64,000 nucleotides of DNA from Pseudomonadales bacterium (GCA_024234675.1 JACKNU010000003.1:124001-188000), one strand, 5' to 3'. Shown: positions 15,128 to 24,668, counted from the stretch's first letter. Program-made: numbers and translations. The notes: generated by a model not told the origin, from the letters alone.

Positions 15128-16582
15128 ATGACTGTAGTGAGTGACAACAGCATCAGTGTAGAAAAAATCGGCGGCACGTCCATGAGCGACTACGCCGCCG
15201 TGCGCGACAACATCATTCTGAACCCGGTGCGCAGCGATACCCTGTACCGGCGCGTGTTCGTGGTGTCGGCCTATGCCGGCGTGACCGATGCGCTGCTGGA
15301 TCACAAAAAATCCGGGCGCCACGGTGTGTACGGGCTTTTTGCCAGCGGCCGCGACGATGCCGGCTGGCAGGGGGCGCTGCAGGCGCTGCGCAATCAACTG
15401 CACAGCATAAACCGGGAGTTGTTCGGTGATCAGCTCGCCGCCCGCCGGGCCAACCAGTTCATCGACCAGCGCCTCGACGGCGCCCGGGAATGCCTGGAGG
15501 ACCTGCAGCGACTTTGCCAGCACGGCCACTTCTCCCTGCAACAGCACCTGGACACCGTGCGGGAAATGCTGGCCAGCATCGGTGAGGCCCACAGCGCCTG
15601 GAACACCACGCAGTTACTGCAGCGCGATGGTGTGAACGCCTGCTTTGTCGACCTCAGCGGCTGGCAGTCCGACCGGCATATAGTCCTGGACGAACGCATT
15701 CGCCTGGCCCTGCAGGACATTGACCTGTCATCCACACTGCCCATCGTAACCGGCTACGCCCATTGTGAAACCGGCCTGATGGCCAGCTTCGATCGCGGCT
15801 ACAGCGAGATGACCTTCAGCAGGGTGGCCGTGCTGGCCGCAGCCAGCGAGGCGGTGATCCACAAGGAGTTCCATCTCAGCAGTGCCGACCCGCGCCTGGT
15901 GGGCGCGGACAAGGCTGTGCCCATCGGGCGCACCAACTACGACGTGGCCGACCAGCTGGCCAACCTGGGCATGGAGGCCATTCACCCCAAGGCCGCCAAG
16001 GGCTTGCGCCAGCGCGACATTCCCCTGCGCGTGAAAAACACCTTCGAGCCCGAGCACGCGGGCACCCTCATCACCCGGGACTATGTGAGCGATACACCCA
16101 GGGCCGAGATTATCGCCGGCTGCCGGGATGTCTACGCCCTGGAGCTCAAGGACCAGGACATGGCGGGCCAGATCGACCTGTACGATCGGGATATCCTGGC
16201 CTCGATCCGCCGTTACCGCGCGCGCATCATCTCCAAGGACATCAACGCCAATACCATTACCCACTACCTGGGCGCCAACCTGAAAACCGTCAAGCGCATC
16301 CGGCGGCACCTGCAGGAGACCTACCCGGAGGCGGAGATAGACCAGAAACAGGTGTCCATCGTTTCCGCAATCGGCAGCGACATGCAGATCGCCGGCATCC
16401 TCGCGGAGGCGGTGGGCTCGCTGGCGCGCAGCAGTATCAGCGTGCAGGCGATGCACCAGTCCATGCGCCAGGTGGATATGCAGTTCGTGGTGGACGACGA
16501 GGACTACGAGGCGGCGATCCGCAGCCTGCACCACTGCCTGGTCGAAGTGCACGACCACGGGACGGCCATATGCGCCGCCTAG
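15128..16582 (+). CDS. ask: Ectoine-pathway aspartate kinase
   Basis: This aspartokinase of the specialised Ask_Ect type is found downstream of ectABC and feeds aspartyl phosphate into the pathway. At 484 residues it carries the N-terminal kinase signature VEKIGGTSMSDYAAVRDN, a catalytic-domain segment GYSEMTFSRVAVLAAASEA, and two ACT regions at the C-terminus (QVSIVSAIGSDMQIAGILAE and SISVQAMHQSMRQVDMQFVV). Ask_Ect enzymes are usually insensitive to the feedback inhibition that limits house-keeping aspartokinases; that property is known of the family and not readable here. ATG 15128 follows AAGGAAGAC. Confidence 0.95.
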   Translation: MTVVSDNSISVEKIGGTSMSDYAAVRDNIILNPVRSDTLYRRVFVVSAYAGVTDALLDHKKSGRHGVYGLFASGRDDAGWQGALQALRNQLHSINRELFGDQLAARRANQFIDQRLDGARECLEDLQRLCQHGHFSLQQHLDTVREMLASIGEAHSAWNTTQLLQRDGVNACFVDLSGWQSDRHIVLDERIRLALQDIDLSSTLPIVTGYAHCETGLMASFDRGYSEMTFSRVAVLAAASEAVIHKEFHLSSADPRLVGADKAVPIGRTNYDVADQLANLGMEAIHPKAAKGLRQRDIPLRVKNTFEPEHAGTLITRDYVSDTPRAEIIAGCRDVYALELKDQDMAGQIDLYDRDILASIRRYRARIISKDINANTITHYLGANLKTVKRIRRHLQETYPEAEIDQKQVSIVSAIGSDMQIAGILAEAVGSLARSSISVQAMHQSMRQVDMQFVVDDEDYEAAIRSLHHCLVEVHDHGTAICAA

Positions 16583-16592
16583 TGGCACGGCG

Positions 16593-18008
16593 GTGATTAT
16601 TTCCTTCGCCGGCTTCCTGCTGGCTTTCACCCTGATCGGCGTGGCCTCGGTGTGGAAAAGCCGGGGCACGCGACACGACTACTACCTGGCCGACAGCAGC
16701 GTCCGCCCCTGGCTGGTGGGGCTGTCCGCGGTGGCGACCAACAACAGCGGATACATGTTCATAGGGGTGATCGGTTATACCTACGTCACCGGCCTGGCCG
16801 CTATCTGGCTGATGATCGGTTGGATTCTCGGTGACTTCCTCGGTTCCATGTTCGTGCATGCACGGCTGCGCCAGGCCACGGCAACCAGCGGGGAGGTGAG
16901 CTACGCCGGCGTCCTGAGTCACTGGTACGGCAGTGACAATGCCCGTCTGCAACGCCTCATCGGCCTGCTATCGCTGGTGTTCCTGCTGGCCTACGCCAGC
17001 GCCCAATTAGTGGCCGGCAGCAAGGCCCTGCAGGTGCTGCTGGGCTGGCCCGCCTGGGCCGGTGCCGTGATGGGCGCCGTGCTGGTGGCACTGTACTGCC
17101 TCGCGGGCGGTATCCGTGCCTCCATCTGGACCGACGCCGCCCAATCCGTGGTCATGGTGCTGGCCATGGGTTTTCTGTTGGTCAGCACCGTGGCGGCGCT
17201 GGGTGGAGTGGACGCCACCCTCGCCAGCCTGCGCGCGGTGCCCGACTACCTGGACTGGTTTCCCAAAGACCTGGCGCTGCCGGGGGCGGCAGGCGCGCTG
17301 CTGTTCATCGTCAGCTGGTTGTTTGCCGGCCTGTCGGTCATTGGCCAGCCGCACATCATGGTGCGCTTCATGACCCTGGATGACGGCAGCAAGATGCATC
17401 GGGCCCGGGCCTGGTATTACCTGTGGTACATCGTCTTTTACTGCCTGGCCACCGGGGTCGGCCTGCTGTCGCGGGTATACCTGCCGGACAGCGCCAGCTT
17501 TGACGCCGAACTGGCGCTGCCCAGCATGGCCATGGAGGTACTGCCGCCGCTGCTGGTGGGGCTGGTGCTGGCGGGCATCTTCGCCGCCACCATGTCCACC
17601 GCCGATTCCCTGATACTCAGCTGCTCGGCCGCCATCACCCACGACCTGCTGCCGCACAATATCGAGAACACCCTGCTGATCAAGCTCAGTACCCTGCTGA
17701 TTACCGCCTGCGCCCTGGGCCTGGCGCTGTCCAACAACCAGAGCGTCTTCAGCCTGGTGATACTCGCCTGGTCATGCCTGGCCAGTGCTTTCGCGCCGCT
17801 GCTTATCGCCCTGTGCCTGGGCTGGAAACCGAAGCAGGGGAGCAGCATCCTGGCCATGTTCACCGGCCTGGGCACGGCGCTGTTATGGCGCCACTTCGAG
17901 CTGCACAGCGCAGTCTATGAAGGCCTGCCCGGGATTCTCGCCGGCTTCGCCGCCCTGTGGCTGCTGCGTCGCCCCGCCTTCCTCGCCGCCACCGACGCCC
18001 CGGCCTGA
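16593..18008 (+). CDS. Sodium/solute symporter (PutP-like) of the ectoine operon
   Basis: This SSS-family transporter has 471 residues and about 13 membrane helices. SAVATNNSGYMFIG matches the sodium-site helix of PutP. SYAGVLSHWYGSDNARLQRLIG, the GGIRASIWTDAAQSVVMV helix and FAATMSTADSLILSCSAAI are also diagnostic. It begins at GTG 16593, 10 bp after the ask stop, so it very likely belongs to the ect transcript. Uptake or recapture of proline or ectoine driven by sodium is the likely role; the substrate cannot be read from sequence. Confidence 0.9.
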   Translation: MIISFAGFLLAFTLIGVASVWKSRGTRHDYYLADSSVRPWLVGLSAVATNNSGYMFIGVIGYTYVTGLAAIWLMIGWILGDFLGSMFVHARLRQATATSGEVSYAGVLSHWYGSDNARLQRLIGLLSLVFLLAYASAQLVAGSKALQVLLGWPAWAGAVMGAVLVALYCLAGGIRASIWTDAAQSVVMVLAMGFLLVSTVAALGGVDATLASLRAVPDYLDWFPKDLALPGAAGALLFIVSWLFAGLSVIGQPHIMVRFMTLDDGSKMHRARAWYYLWYIVFYCLATGVGLLSRVYLPDSASFDAELALPSMAMEVLPPLLVGLVLAGIFAATMSTADSLILSCSAAITHDLLPHNIENTLLIKLSTLLITACALGLALSNNQSVFSLVILAWSCLASAFAPLLIALCLGWKPKQGSSILAMFTGLGTALLWRHFELHSAVYEGLPGILAGFAALWLLRRPAFLAATDAPA

Positions 18009-18022
18009 GGCGTCGCCGGGGC
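17997..18022 (+). terminator. Hairpin at the end of the ectoine operon
   Basis: GCCCCGGC (17997-18004) pairs with GCCGGGGC (18015-18022) across a 10-nt loop that includes the symporter stop codon. The stem is strong, but no run of T follows, so it is either a weak terminator or an mRNA 3'-end stabiliser. Confidence 0.4.
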
Positions 18023-18163
18023 AAACTTCTGCGCTGGTTCAAATAGCCGCATCACTGCGATGCGGCCGCGCTTCGATACCCGGGCACGATGGTCTATCCT
18101 CTGGGCTGGCCCGCGCGCACACCGGGCCCCGTCCGAATTCAAATAACTGGAGAGCTGAGGAAT

Positions 18164-19039
18164 ATGCAGGATTTCGCTGGAAAAGTCGCCGTCGTTACCG
18201 GAGGTGCGAGCGGCATAGGTCGTTCGCTGGTGAAGGAACTGCTCGCCACCGGGGCGAAAGTCGTTATCGCAGATGTCGAACAGGCTGCCCTGGACCGGGT
18301 GCTGGGAGAGTTCGCCGGCGCCGGCGAGCTATCCGGCGTGGTCACCGACGTCTCCAGCCCCGCCTCCTGCGAAGCCCTGGCGGAACAGGTCTACGCCAGC
18401 CACGGCGCCTGCCACCTGCTGTTCAACAACGCCGGGGTGGCCGCCCCTTCGGCCAATGTATGGGAAACCACCGCCAATGACTGGACCTGGGTGCACGGTG
18501 TGAATGTACACGGTGTCATGAATGGCATTCGCGCCTTCGTGCCGCGCATGATCGCCGGCGGCGAGGAAGGACATATCGTCAACACCTCCTCCGGGGACGG
18601 CGGGGTTTCACCGCTGCCCTACCAATCGGTGTACGCTTCCAGCAAGGCGGCCGTGTCCTGCATCACCGAGTGCCTGGGCGCGCAGTTGCAGACCGAGGGC
18701 ACCCGACTCGGCGCCTCGATCTTTTACCCCTCCGGCGGCCTGCTGGACACAGGGATCTGGACCACCGATCGCAATCGCCCCAGGGAACTGGCCAGGGAAA
18801 AACCCTACGACCCGGTTCCCACCGTACAGGATTTCAAGGTGGCGGCGGAGGCCGCCGGCATGACCCTGGAGATACAGGACCTGGATGAACTGGCCCGCTA
18901 TTGCCTGCAGGGTATTCGCGAACAGCGTTTCATCATCATGATCGGCCTGGAGGACGCCGCGGCCACGCTGCGCGACCGGGCTGAGCGCATCGCCAGGGCG
19001 GAACTGCCCATCAACCTGGCGGAAGTACCGCAGCTGTAA
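18164..19039 (+). CDS. Short-chain dehydrogenase/reductase
   Basis: The 291-residue classical SDR has cofactor loop VTGGASGIGRS near residue 11, NNAG at about 88-91, and the catalytic Ser and YASSK Tyr-Lys pair in SSGDGG...PYQSVYASSK. Asp after VVIADVEQ suggests NAD rather than NADP. The C-terminal 60 residues are longer than the minimal domain. The start ATG 18164 has GAGG 6 bp upstream; the longer frame from 18089 has no such site. The substrate is unknown and no pathway partners are adjacent. Confidence 0.9.
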   Translation: MQDFAGKVAVVTGGASGIGRSLVKELLATGAKVVIADVEQAALDRVLGEFAGAGELSGVVTDVSSPASCEALAEQVYASHGACHLLFNNAGVAAPSANVWETTANDWTWVHGVNVHGVMNGIRAFVPRMIAGGEEGHIVNTSSGDGGVSPLPYQSVYASSKAAVSCITECLGAQLQTEGTRLGASIFYPSGGLLDTGIWTTDRNRPRELAREKPYDPVPTVQDFKVAAEAAGMTLEIQDLDELARYCLQGIREQRFIIMIGLEDAAATLRDRAERIARAELPINLAEVPQL

Positions 19040-19047
19040 GTCGCAGT

Positions 19048-19066
19048 GCGCCGGCCCCGCCGGCGC
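19048..19066. terminator. Hairpin between convergent SDR and YbaN genes
   Basis: GCGCCGGC (19048-19055) and GCCGGCGC (19059-19066) form a perfect 8-bp stem with a 3-nt loop in the 31-bp gap between converging genes. There is no T-tract on either side, so termination is inferred from placement. Confidence 0.45.
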
Positions 19067-19070
19067 GCGC

Positions 19071-19496
19071 TCAGGCGTCAACCGGGTCCTGCCCCGGTTT
19101 GCAGGTCTTGAGCAGCAGGATGGTACAGCAACCCACCAGCATCAGCAGGCCTGTGGCAACGCGCAGCCTGTTGTCCTCCAGCGCGAACACCACCGAGGCG
19201 CCCCCGGCTACCAGCATCGATACCAGCGCCACCGCCTTCGTGCGGCAGGACAGGCAGCGCTTGCGCTCCCAGTTGCGTATCATGGGACCGAACAACTCGC
19301 TGGCCAGCAACCAGGCGTGCCAGCGCTCCGAGGAGCGGGCGAAAAACCAGGCCGCCAGCAGCACGAAGGGCGTGCTGGGAAGAACCGGCAGCACGACGCC
19401 CGCCAGGCCCAGTGCCAGGAACAGGAAGCCCAGCGGCTTGTAGACGCGGCGTCTCACCGGGGGCTCAGTGCTGGTGTCCGCCCGGGCCGTGGGCAT
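19071..19496 (-). CDS. ybaN: YbaN family (DUF454) inner-membrane protein
   Basis: The 141-residue membrane protein has the DUF454 core: RRRVYKPLGFLFLALGLAGV, VLPVLPSTPFVLLAAWFFAR (first two helices) and WHAWLLASELFGPMIRNWE, then two further helices. Its function is unknown in all species. The start overlaps the 3' end of the FKBP gene by 32 bp, so the two are probably cotranscribed. Four N-terminal charged residues precede the first helix. Confidence 0.9.
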   Translation of the reverse strand: MPTARADTSTEPPVRRRVYKPLGFLFLALGLAGVVLPVLPSTPFVLLAAWFFARSSERWHAWLLASELFGPMIRNWERKRCLSCRTKAVALVSMLVAGGASVVFALEDNRLRVATGLLMLVGCCTILLLKTCKPGQDPVDA

Positions 19497-19986
19497 GGCC
19501 GTGGGCCAGTTCCTCGGCCGTCGCCGCCCGCAGCTCGCTTATCTCTATATCGAAGACCAGTGCCTGGCCGGCCAGCGGGTGGTTGGTATCGATATCGGCG
19601 CTGTGCCTGCCCGCCTTGATGACCGTGACCGGCAGCATTCCCTCGCTGGTATTGAGCTGCACCACCGCGCCGGGGCGCAATTTGCCCCTGAATGCCAGGT
19701 GCTTCACCGGCACCCGTCGGGTCTTGCCGGGGTCGCGCTGGCCGTAGGCCTCCCCCGCCGCCAGTTCAACGGTAAAAACATCCCCCACCGTGCGGCCGTC
19801 AAAAGCGGCTTCCAGGGCCGGCATCAGGTTGTTGTGGCCGTGCAGGTAGACGCTGGCTTCGTCCCCGCGGGAGGATTCCAGCTCCACCCCCTCGGCGTCC
19901 CGCAGGGTATAGTGAAAACTGACGACTGTTCCGGATTCGATATTCAAGGCAGGTGCTCCAGTGACCGCGTTATTGGCGCCGGGCAT
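19465..19986 (-). CDS. SlyD-like FKBP-type peptidyl-prolyl isomerase
   Basis: This is an FKBP protein with an inserted-flap domain of the SlyD type: GTVVSFHYTLRDAEGVELESS, HGHNNLMPALEAAFDGRTVG, VELAAGEAYGQRDP, then the flap (TVIKAGRHSADIDTNHPLAGQALVFDIEI). A His-rich tail (HGHAHGPGGHQH) resembles the metal-binding SlyD tail. It acts as a prolyl isomerase and chaperone in the cytoplasm. The start is uncertain: ATG 19986 lacks a ribosome site, whereas TTG 19947 has GGAG 8 bp upstream and gives the usual short N-terminus (NIESGTVVSF). Confidence 0.9.
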   Translation of the reverse strand: MPGANNAVTGAPALNIESGTVVSFHYTLRDAEGVELESSRGDEASVYLHGHNNLMPALEAAFDGRTVGDVFTVELAAGEAYGQRDPGKTRRVPVKHLAFRGKLRPGAVVQLNTSEGMLPVTVIKAGRHSADIDTNHPLAGQALVFDIEISELRAATAEELAHGHAHGPGGHQH

Positions 19987-20167
19987 GATAGCACTGGCGG
20001 GCGGAATTGGGAGTCCGCCCGGGGGAGTACACAGGCTCTGGCGATCACCAGGCCGGGGGTCGGCACCCACTCCCTGACAAAAAACTTCGCCAGATTTCAG
20101 GGCACCACATCACCGGGCTGGTCTATACTGGCGCCATCTTCAACCAGGTCGAGACCGGCTTCCCAGA

Positions 20168-21124
20168 ATGATTGACGCGCTGCTGTTAATTTCCGGCCTG
20201 GTGTTGTTGCTCGTGGCCGCCGACCTGCTGGTAAAGGGCGCATCGTCGGTGGCGGCCAGGCACAGCGTTTCACCACTGATGATCGGTCTCACCGTGGTAT
20301 CGTTCGGCACCTCGATGCCTGAGATGCTGGTCAGTTTCATCGCCGGGATGCGCGGCAGCGCCGATCTGGCGGTTGCCAATGTACTGGGCAGCAATATTTT
20401 CAATGTGCTGGTGGTGCTGGGCGTGGCAGCCCTGATCAACCCACTGAAAGTGCAAAATTCGACGGTTGTCTCGGAGATCCCCTTTTCGCTTAGCGCCGCC
20501 ATTTTGCTCGGTTTTCTCGCCAATGCCGCCCTCTTCAGCGCCAGGCCCGAGTTGAGTATCAGCCGTCTCGATGGCTTTATCCTGTTGGGCTTTTTCCTGC
20601 TGTTCATGCTCTATATCTTCTCGATCTCCCGCGCTGATAGCGAGGGTGACCCCGGCTCTCCTCCGGCAGGGTCGTACCTCGGATCCATTGGCTTCATCCT
20701 GATCGGTGTGGCGGGGTTGTTCCTGGGCGGCAAGTGGGCCGTGGATGGCGCGGTGGCCCTCGCCGGCCAATGGGGAGTTGACGACGCCATGATCGGGTTG
20801 ACGATCGTTGCAGTCGGCACCTCCCTCCCCGAACTGGCGGCCTCCGCCATGGCCGCCTACCGCAAGGAGACTGACATCGCCGTCGGCAACGTGGTGGGCT
20901 CCAATATCTTCAATATTCTGTGGATTCTCGGCGTCACCGCGAGCATACGGCCGCTACCTTTCAGCGCCATCAGCAACGTGGACATCGTTATGGTCATCGT
21001 AGCCACCTTGTTGATTTTGCTGGCAATTGCGAGCACTCGTGCCGCCGGGATCACGCGCCCCTGGGGAGCGGTATTCATAGCCGTCTACGTGGCCTATATG
21101 GCATATGTAATACAGCGGGGATGA
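20168..21124 (+). CDS. CaCA-family calcium/sodium antiporter (YrbG-like)
   Basis: The 318-residue protein has about ten helices built of two inverted halves. The alpha repeats are present in both halves: GLTVVSFGTSMPEMLVS (about residues 40-56) and GLTIVAVGTSLPELAAS (about 217-233), each with the Glu used for cation binding. VLGSNIFNVL and VVGSNIFNIL follow each. A cytoplasmic loop with charged residues (SRADSEGDPGSPP) divides the halves. Exchange of calcium or sodium for another cation is the family role; ion choice is not readable. The gene is isolated, with a divergent FKBP upstream. Confidence 0.93.
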   Translation: MIDALLLISGLVLLLVAADLLVKGASSVAARHSVSPLMIGLTVVSFGTSMPEMLVSFIAGMRGSADLAVANVLGSNIFNVLVVLGVAALINPLKVQNSTVVSEIPFSLSAAILLGFLANAALFSARPELSISRLDGFILLGFFLLFMLYIFSISRADSEGDPGSPPAGSYLGSIGFILIGVAGLFLGGKWAVDGAVALAGQWGVDDAMIGLTIVAVGTSLPELAASAMAAYRKETDIAVGNVVGSNIFNILWILGVTASIRPLPFSAISNVDIVMVIVATLLILLAIASTRAAGITRPWGAVFIAVYVAYMAYVIQRG

Positions 21125-21436
21125 CCAGTCGGTCCGCGGCCCGGGGGCGCCGTTTTCGACCCGCGCCAACAGGCCCAACCGGTAATTTTCACAGTGTGAC
21201 TAATACCCCTCGCACCCTGCCCGCGGGCATTGCCAGTTATCGGTACCGGACTTATGATCCGCCCCGGTGGCTCGCCCTGTTGTGAGCCGTTTCTATCCAT
21301 CGAGCGAATATGTTCTTCCAGCAACTCCCCTCCCGCAATGCGTCGCTTGTGCGCCGCGACCGTTGCGGTTCTGCGCTGCCCCAAGGCGTCGCATGTCATC
21401 CCCCGCTGTGTGTGCGCACTGCAAAAAGAGGTTTGG

Positions 21437-22378
21437 ATGATGCTTGCCGTTGAGCGCGGACCGGTCAATTTCATGGGGCGACGCCTGGCACTGTTGCTCC
21501 TGTCGGGTGTGCTGGTAACCGTCTCGCTGGTTTCCCTGTTCGTCCAGGGGCTGAACTTCGGCCTGGATTTCAACGGCGGCGTCGCCCTGCAGCTGGAGGT
21601 TCCCGGGGCGGCCTCGCGGCAATCGCCGCTTGAGAGTATACGGGCGCGCCTGGAGGCACTCGGCTACCGGGACGCCAGCGTTGTCGCCTTCGGCAGTGAT
21701 ACCGATGTCATGGTGCGGATCGGCAACAATGACGACCCCCTGCTGGGTGACAGGCTGGTCGCGGATTTCCGCGCCCGCATCGACCCGGATATAACACTGC
21801 TGGGGATGGAGTTTGTCGGGCCGTCAACGGGTGAAGAGTTGCGCGAACGCGGCGGCCTGGCAATGTTGTTGGCCCTCGGCCTGGTGGCGCTGTACATCAC
21901 CTTCCGCTTCCAGGCGAAATTTGCTGCCGGCGCCCTGCTGGCACTGGTCCACGACGTCATTATCACCCTGGGCTGCTTCTCGCTGAGCCGCTGGGAGTTC
22001 AACCTGTCGGTGCTGGCGGCGATCCTGGCACTGATCGGCTACTCGATCAACGATACCATTGTGGTGTTCGATCGTATTCGGGAAGTGTTCCGCAAGGCGC
22101 GCGCCCTCGACACCGTGCAGGTGATCAATACCGCGATTTCATCCACCCTGGACCGCACCCTGGTCACGTCGCTCACCACACTGCTGGTCTTGCTGGCAAT
22201 GTGTTTCTTTGGCGGGCAGGGTTTGTTTGGTTTTTCCATAGCGCTGAGTATCGGCATTGCGGTGGGCACCTATTCATCGATTTATATCGCATCCAGCCTG
22301 CTGTTGACGCTCAAGGTGCAAAGGCTGGATCTGTTTCCCCTGCCCGAACGCTCCACGGGCGGGGACGCGCAGCCGTGA
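21437..22378 (+). CDS. secF: SecF-like protein translocase subunit without adjacent SecD
   Basis: The 313-residue protein has the SecF layout: a first helix, GLNFGLDFNGGVALQLEV (the FGxDFxGG motif), a periplasmic domain (GYRDASVVAFGSD...IDPDITLLGMEFVGPSTGEEL) and five more helices containing ALVHDVIITLGCFSL, LIGYSINDTIVVFDRIRE and STLDRTLVTSLTTLLVLLA. In most proteobacteria secF follows secD; here the preceding gene is the CaCA antiporter and no SecD is in the window. The ATG at 21437 has AGAGG upstream. The last bases overlap the next gene as GTGA. Confidence 0.92.
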   Translation: MMLAVERGPVNFMGRRLALLLLSGVLVTVSLVSLFVQGLNFGLDFNGGVALQLEVPGAASRQSPLESIRARLEALGYRDASVVAFGSDTDVMVRIGNNDDPLLGDRLVADFRARIDPDITLLGMEFVGPSTGEELRERGGLAMLLALGLVALYITFRFQAKFAAGALLALVHDVIITLGCFSLSRWEFNLSVLAAILALIGYSINDTIVVFDRIREVFRKARALDTVQVINTAISSTLDRTLVTSLTTLLVLLAMCFFGGQGLFGFSIALSIGIAVGTYSSIYIASSLLLTLKVQRLDLFPLPERSTGGDAQP

Positions 22379-24159
22379 TCGGGTCTGTGCCGTTTGAGCT
22401 TTGGGTCACCCTGCTGGTGGTCGCGGCAAGCCTGGCCTGCCTGGCGAGCAATCGCCTGGCGCCGGAAATCGTGCTGGTGGGGGCACTGAGTTGCCTGCTG
22501 TTGCTGGGGGTCCTGGATACCACCCAGGCCCTGGGGGGCTTTGCCAATCCCGGCCTGGTGACGGTAGCCGTCCTGTATGTCGTGGTTGCCGGCCTGGTGG
22601 ATACCGGCGCGGTGCAGGTATTCGGCACCCGGCTGCTGGGCCGGCCGCGCAGCCTGGCCGGCGCGCAAACGCGCCTGATGGTGCCGGTAATGGGGCTCAG
22701 CGCGTTCCTGAACAACACCCCGGTGGTGGCCATGCTGGTGCCGGTGGTGGAGGAGTGGTGCCGGCGCCACCAGCTGTCGGTGTCCAAGCTCATGCTGCCC
22801 CTGAGTTATGCCGCGATTTTCGGGGGTTGCTGCACGCTGATCGGCACCAGCACCAACCTGATCGTGCACGGCCTGGTGCTGGAGCGCACGCCCCTCGGCC
22901 CCATGGGCTTCTTCGAGATCGCCGCGGTGGGCGTACCGGTGGCACTCACCGGTTTCTGTTTCGTGCTGCTTACCCAGCGCTGGCTGTTGCCGGAGCGCAT
23001 TCCGCCCCTGCAGCTGGCCGATAGCGCGCGCGAGTATACGATCGAATTCATGGTGGCCAGGGGCAGTCCGCTGGCGGGCAAGAGCATCGAGCGCGCCGGC
23101 CTGCGCCACTTGCCGGGGGTTTTTCTGTCGGGTATCTGGCGCGATGGCACCGTGCTGGTGGCGGTCCCCCCCACCGAGGTGTTGCAGGCCGACGATCGGC
23201 TGCTGTTTGTCGGTGCCGTCAATTCCGTGGTGGACCTGGTGCGCCAGCCGGGCCTGGTTCCGGTTACCGACAACCTGTATGACCTGGCCACGCCCCGCAG
23301 CAACCGGCAACTCGTCGAGGTGGTGATCTCCGCCAGCTGCCCCATGGTCGGGCAGACCATTCGGGATGCCAGGTTCCGCTCCCACTACGAGGCGGTGATC
23401 ATCGCCGCCGCGCACAACGGGGCGCGCATAGAGGGTCGGATCGGCGATATCGTGCTGCACCCCGGCGACACCCTGTTGCTGGAAGCGCGGCCCGCCTTCG
23501 TCCAGCAGAACCAGCACAACCGGGACTTCCTGCTGATACACCCCCTGCAGGGCGACGCCGTACCGCGCCACGAGCGCGCCTGGCTGGCCGCCGCCATCCT
23601 GGTCGCCATGGTGGCGGTGGCCACGGCGGGCTGGTTGTCGCTGCTGGAGGCGGCCCTGCTCGCCGGGGGGCTGATGCTGCTCACCCAGTGCACCACGGCC
23701 GCCTCGGCCAGGGCAAGCATCGACTGGTCAGTGCTGGTGATTATCGGCGCGTCGCTGGGCCTGGGCACCGCCATGCAGGTCAGCGGCGCGGCCCAGTTGA
23801 TCGCGTCCGCCGGGCTGGACCTGGTGGGGCAGCAGCCCTGGCTGACCCTGCTGGTGATTTATGCGCTGACCAGCGCGATGACCGAGGTCATCACCAACAA
23901 CGCCGCGGCGGTGCTGATGTTCCCCATTGCCCAGGCGGCGGCCGAGACCCTGGGGGTATCCCTGTGGCCGTTTATCGTGGTGTTGATGCTGGCGGCCTCG
24001 GCGAGTTTCGCCACACCCATAGGCTACCAGACCAACCTGATGGTCTACGGCCCCGGCGGCTACCGCTTTTCCGACTACCTGCGCATCGGCCTGCCGCTCA
24101 ATATCGTGCTGGGGCTGGTCACCGTGGGCCTGGCGCCCTTTATCTGGCCTTTCGGTTGA
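22375..24159 (+). CDS. SLC13-type anion permease with two RCK_C (TrkA-C) domains
   Basis: This is a 594-residue transporter of the ArsB/SLC13 superfamily. N-terminal helices contain LSAFLNNTPVVAMLVPVVEEW and GGCCTLIGTSTNLIVHGL. A central soluble part holds two TrkA-C-like regions (EYTIEFMVARGSPLAGKSIE...LQADDRLLFVGA and LVEVVISASCPMVGQTIRDA...LHPGDTLLLEA). The C-terminal half repeats the transport signature (EVITNNAAAVLMFPIAQ, ATPIGYQTNLMVYGPGGY). Family members transport sulfate, dicarboxylates or other anions with sodium; the substrate is unknown. GTG 22375 overlaps the secF stop by 4 bp, implying translational coupling. Confidence 0.9.
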   Translation: MIGSVPFELWVTLLVVAASLACLASNRLAPEIVLVGALSCLLLLGVLDTTQALGGFANPGLVTVAVLYVVVAGLVDTGAVQVFGTRLLGRPRSLAGAQTRLMVPVMGLSAFLNNTPVVAMLVPVVEEWCRRHQLSVSKLMLPLSYAAIFGGCCTLIGTSTNLIVHGLVLERTPLGPMGFFEIAAVGVPVALTGFCFVLLTQRWLLPERIPPLQLADSAREYTIEFMVARGSPLAGKSIERAGLRHLPGVFLSGIWRDGTVLVAVPPTEVLQADDRLLFVGAVNSVVDLVRQPGLVPVTDNLYDLATPRSNRQLVEVVISASCPMVGQTIRDARFRSHYEAVIIAAAHNGARIEGRIGDIVLHPGDTLLLEARPAFVQQNQHNRDFLLIHPLQGDAVPRHERAWLAAAILVAMVAVATAGWLSLLEAALLAGGLMLLTQCTTAASARASIDWSVLVIIGASLGLGTAMQVSGAAQLIASAGLDLVGQQPWLTLLVIYALTSAMTEVITNNAAAVLMFPIAQAAAETLGVSLWPFIVVLMLAASASFATPIGYQTNLMVYGPGGYRFSDYLRIGLPLNIVLGLVTVGLAPFIWPFG

Positions 24160-24203
24160 GGCGCGCTACCCAAAGGGCAGGAGGCGTTAAATTTTGCCGG
24201 GGG

Positions 24204-24590
24204 TTACGGGGCGTACTTCACGACCTTCTTCCAGGGCGGGTCCAGTCTGTTCTCGCCGGCCCGGTAGAGTTTGATCTTGTTGCCGGAAGGGTCCCGGAGC
24301 ACCGCCTCTTTCCACAGATACGGCTGTTCGGTGGGCAGCTGCTCGAACTGAACGCCCCTGGCGAGCAGGCTCTCCACCAGCTGCTCGAGGTTTTCATTCT
24401 CAAAATAAATGACGGCGCCGTTGTCAAACCCGCCCTGTTCCAGGGACAGTGAAAACGTCGACTTGCCGACTGGACAGCAGAACCGCGCATAGTGCGGTGT
24501 GTCCACGATCTGGGTAAAACCCAGCCGCAGGTAGAAGCGCACCGCCACTTCCATGTCGTTTACCGGCAGAGTTACCTGGTTCAGATCCAT
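24204..24590 (-). CDS. VOC-family (glyoxalase/bleomycin resistance fold) protein
   Basis: The 128-residue protein has a single VOC domain: two beta-alpha-beta-beta-beta units, recognised by LPVNDMEVAVRFYLRLGFTQ, GAVIYFENENLEQLVESL and AVLRDPSGNKIKLYRAGE near the end. These metal-dependent proteins isomerise, dioxygenate or bind small molecules; no specific activity can be assigned. It is the last gene before the AT-rich island and is transcribed away from it. Confidence 0.85.
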   Translation of the reverse strand: MDLNQVTLPVNDMEVAVRFYLRLGFTQIVDTPHYARFCCPVGKSTFSLSLEQGGFDNGAVIYFENENLEQLVESLLARGVQFEQLPTEQPYLWKEAVLRDPSGNKIKLYRAGENRLDPPWKKVVKYAP

Positions 24591-24668
24591 CTACGCTCCA
24601 CAGTAAGCACTTTCATCGCGGGGCCCGCCCGGAGCAACGGGGCGTGGGCCGGCGTGGAACCGCTACAG

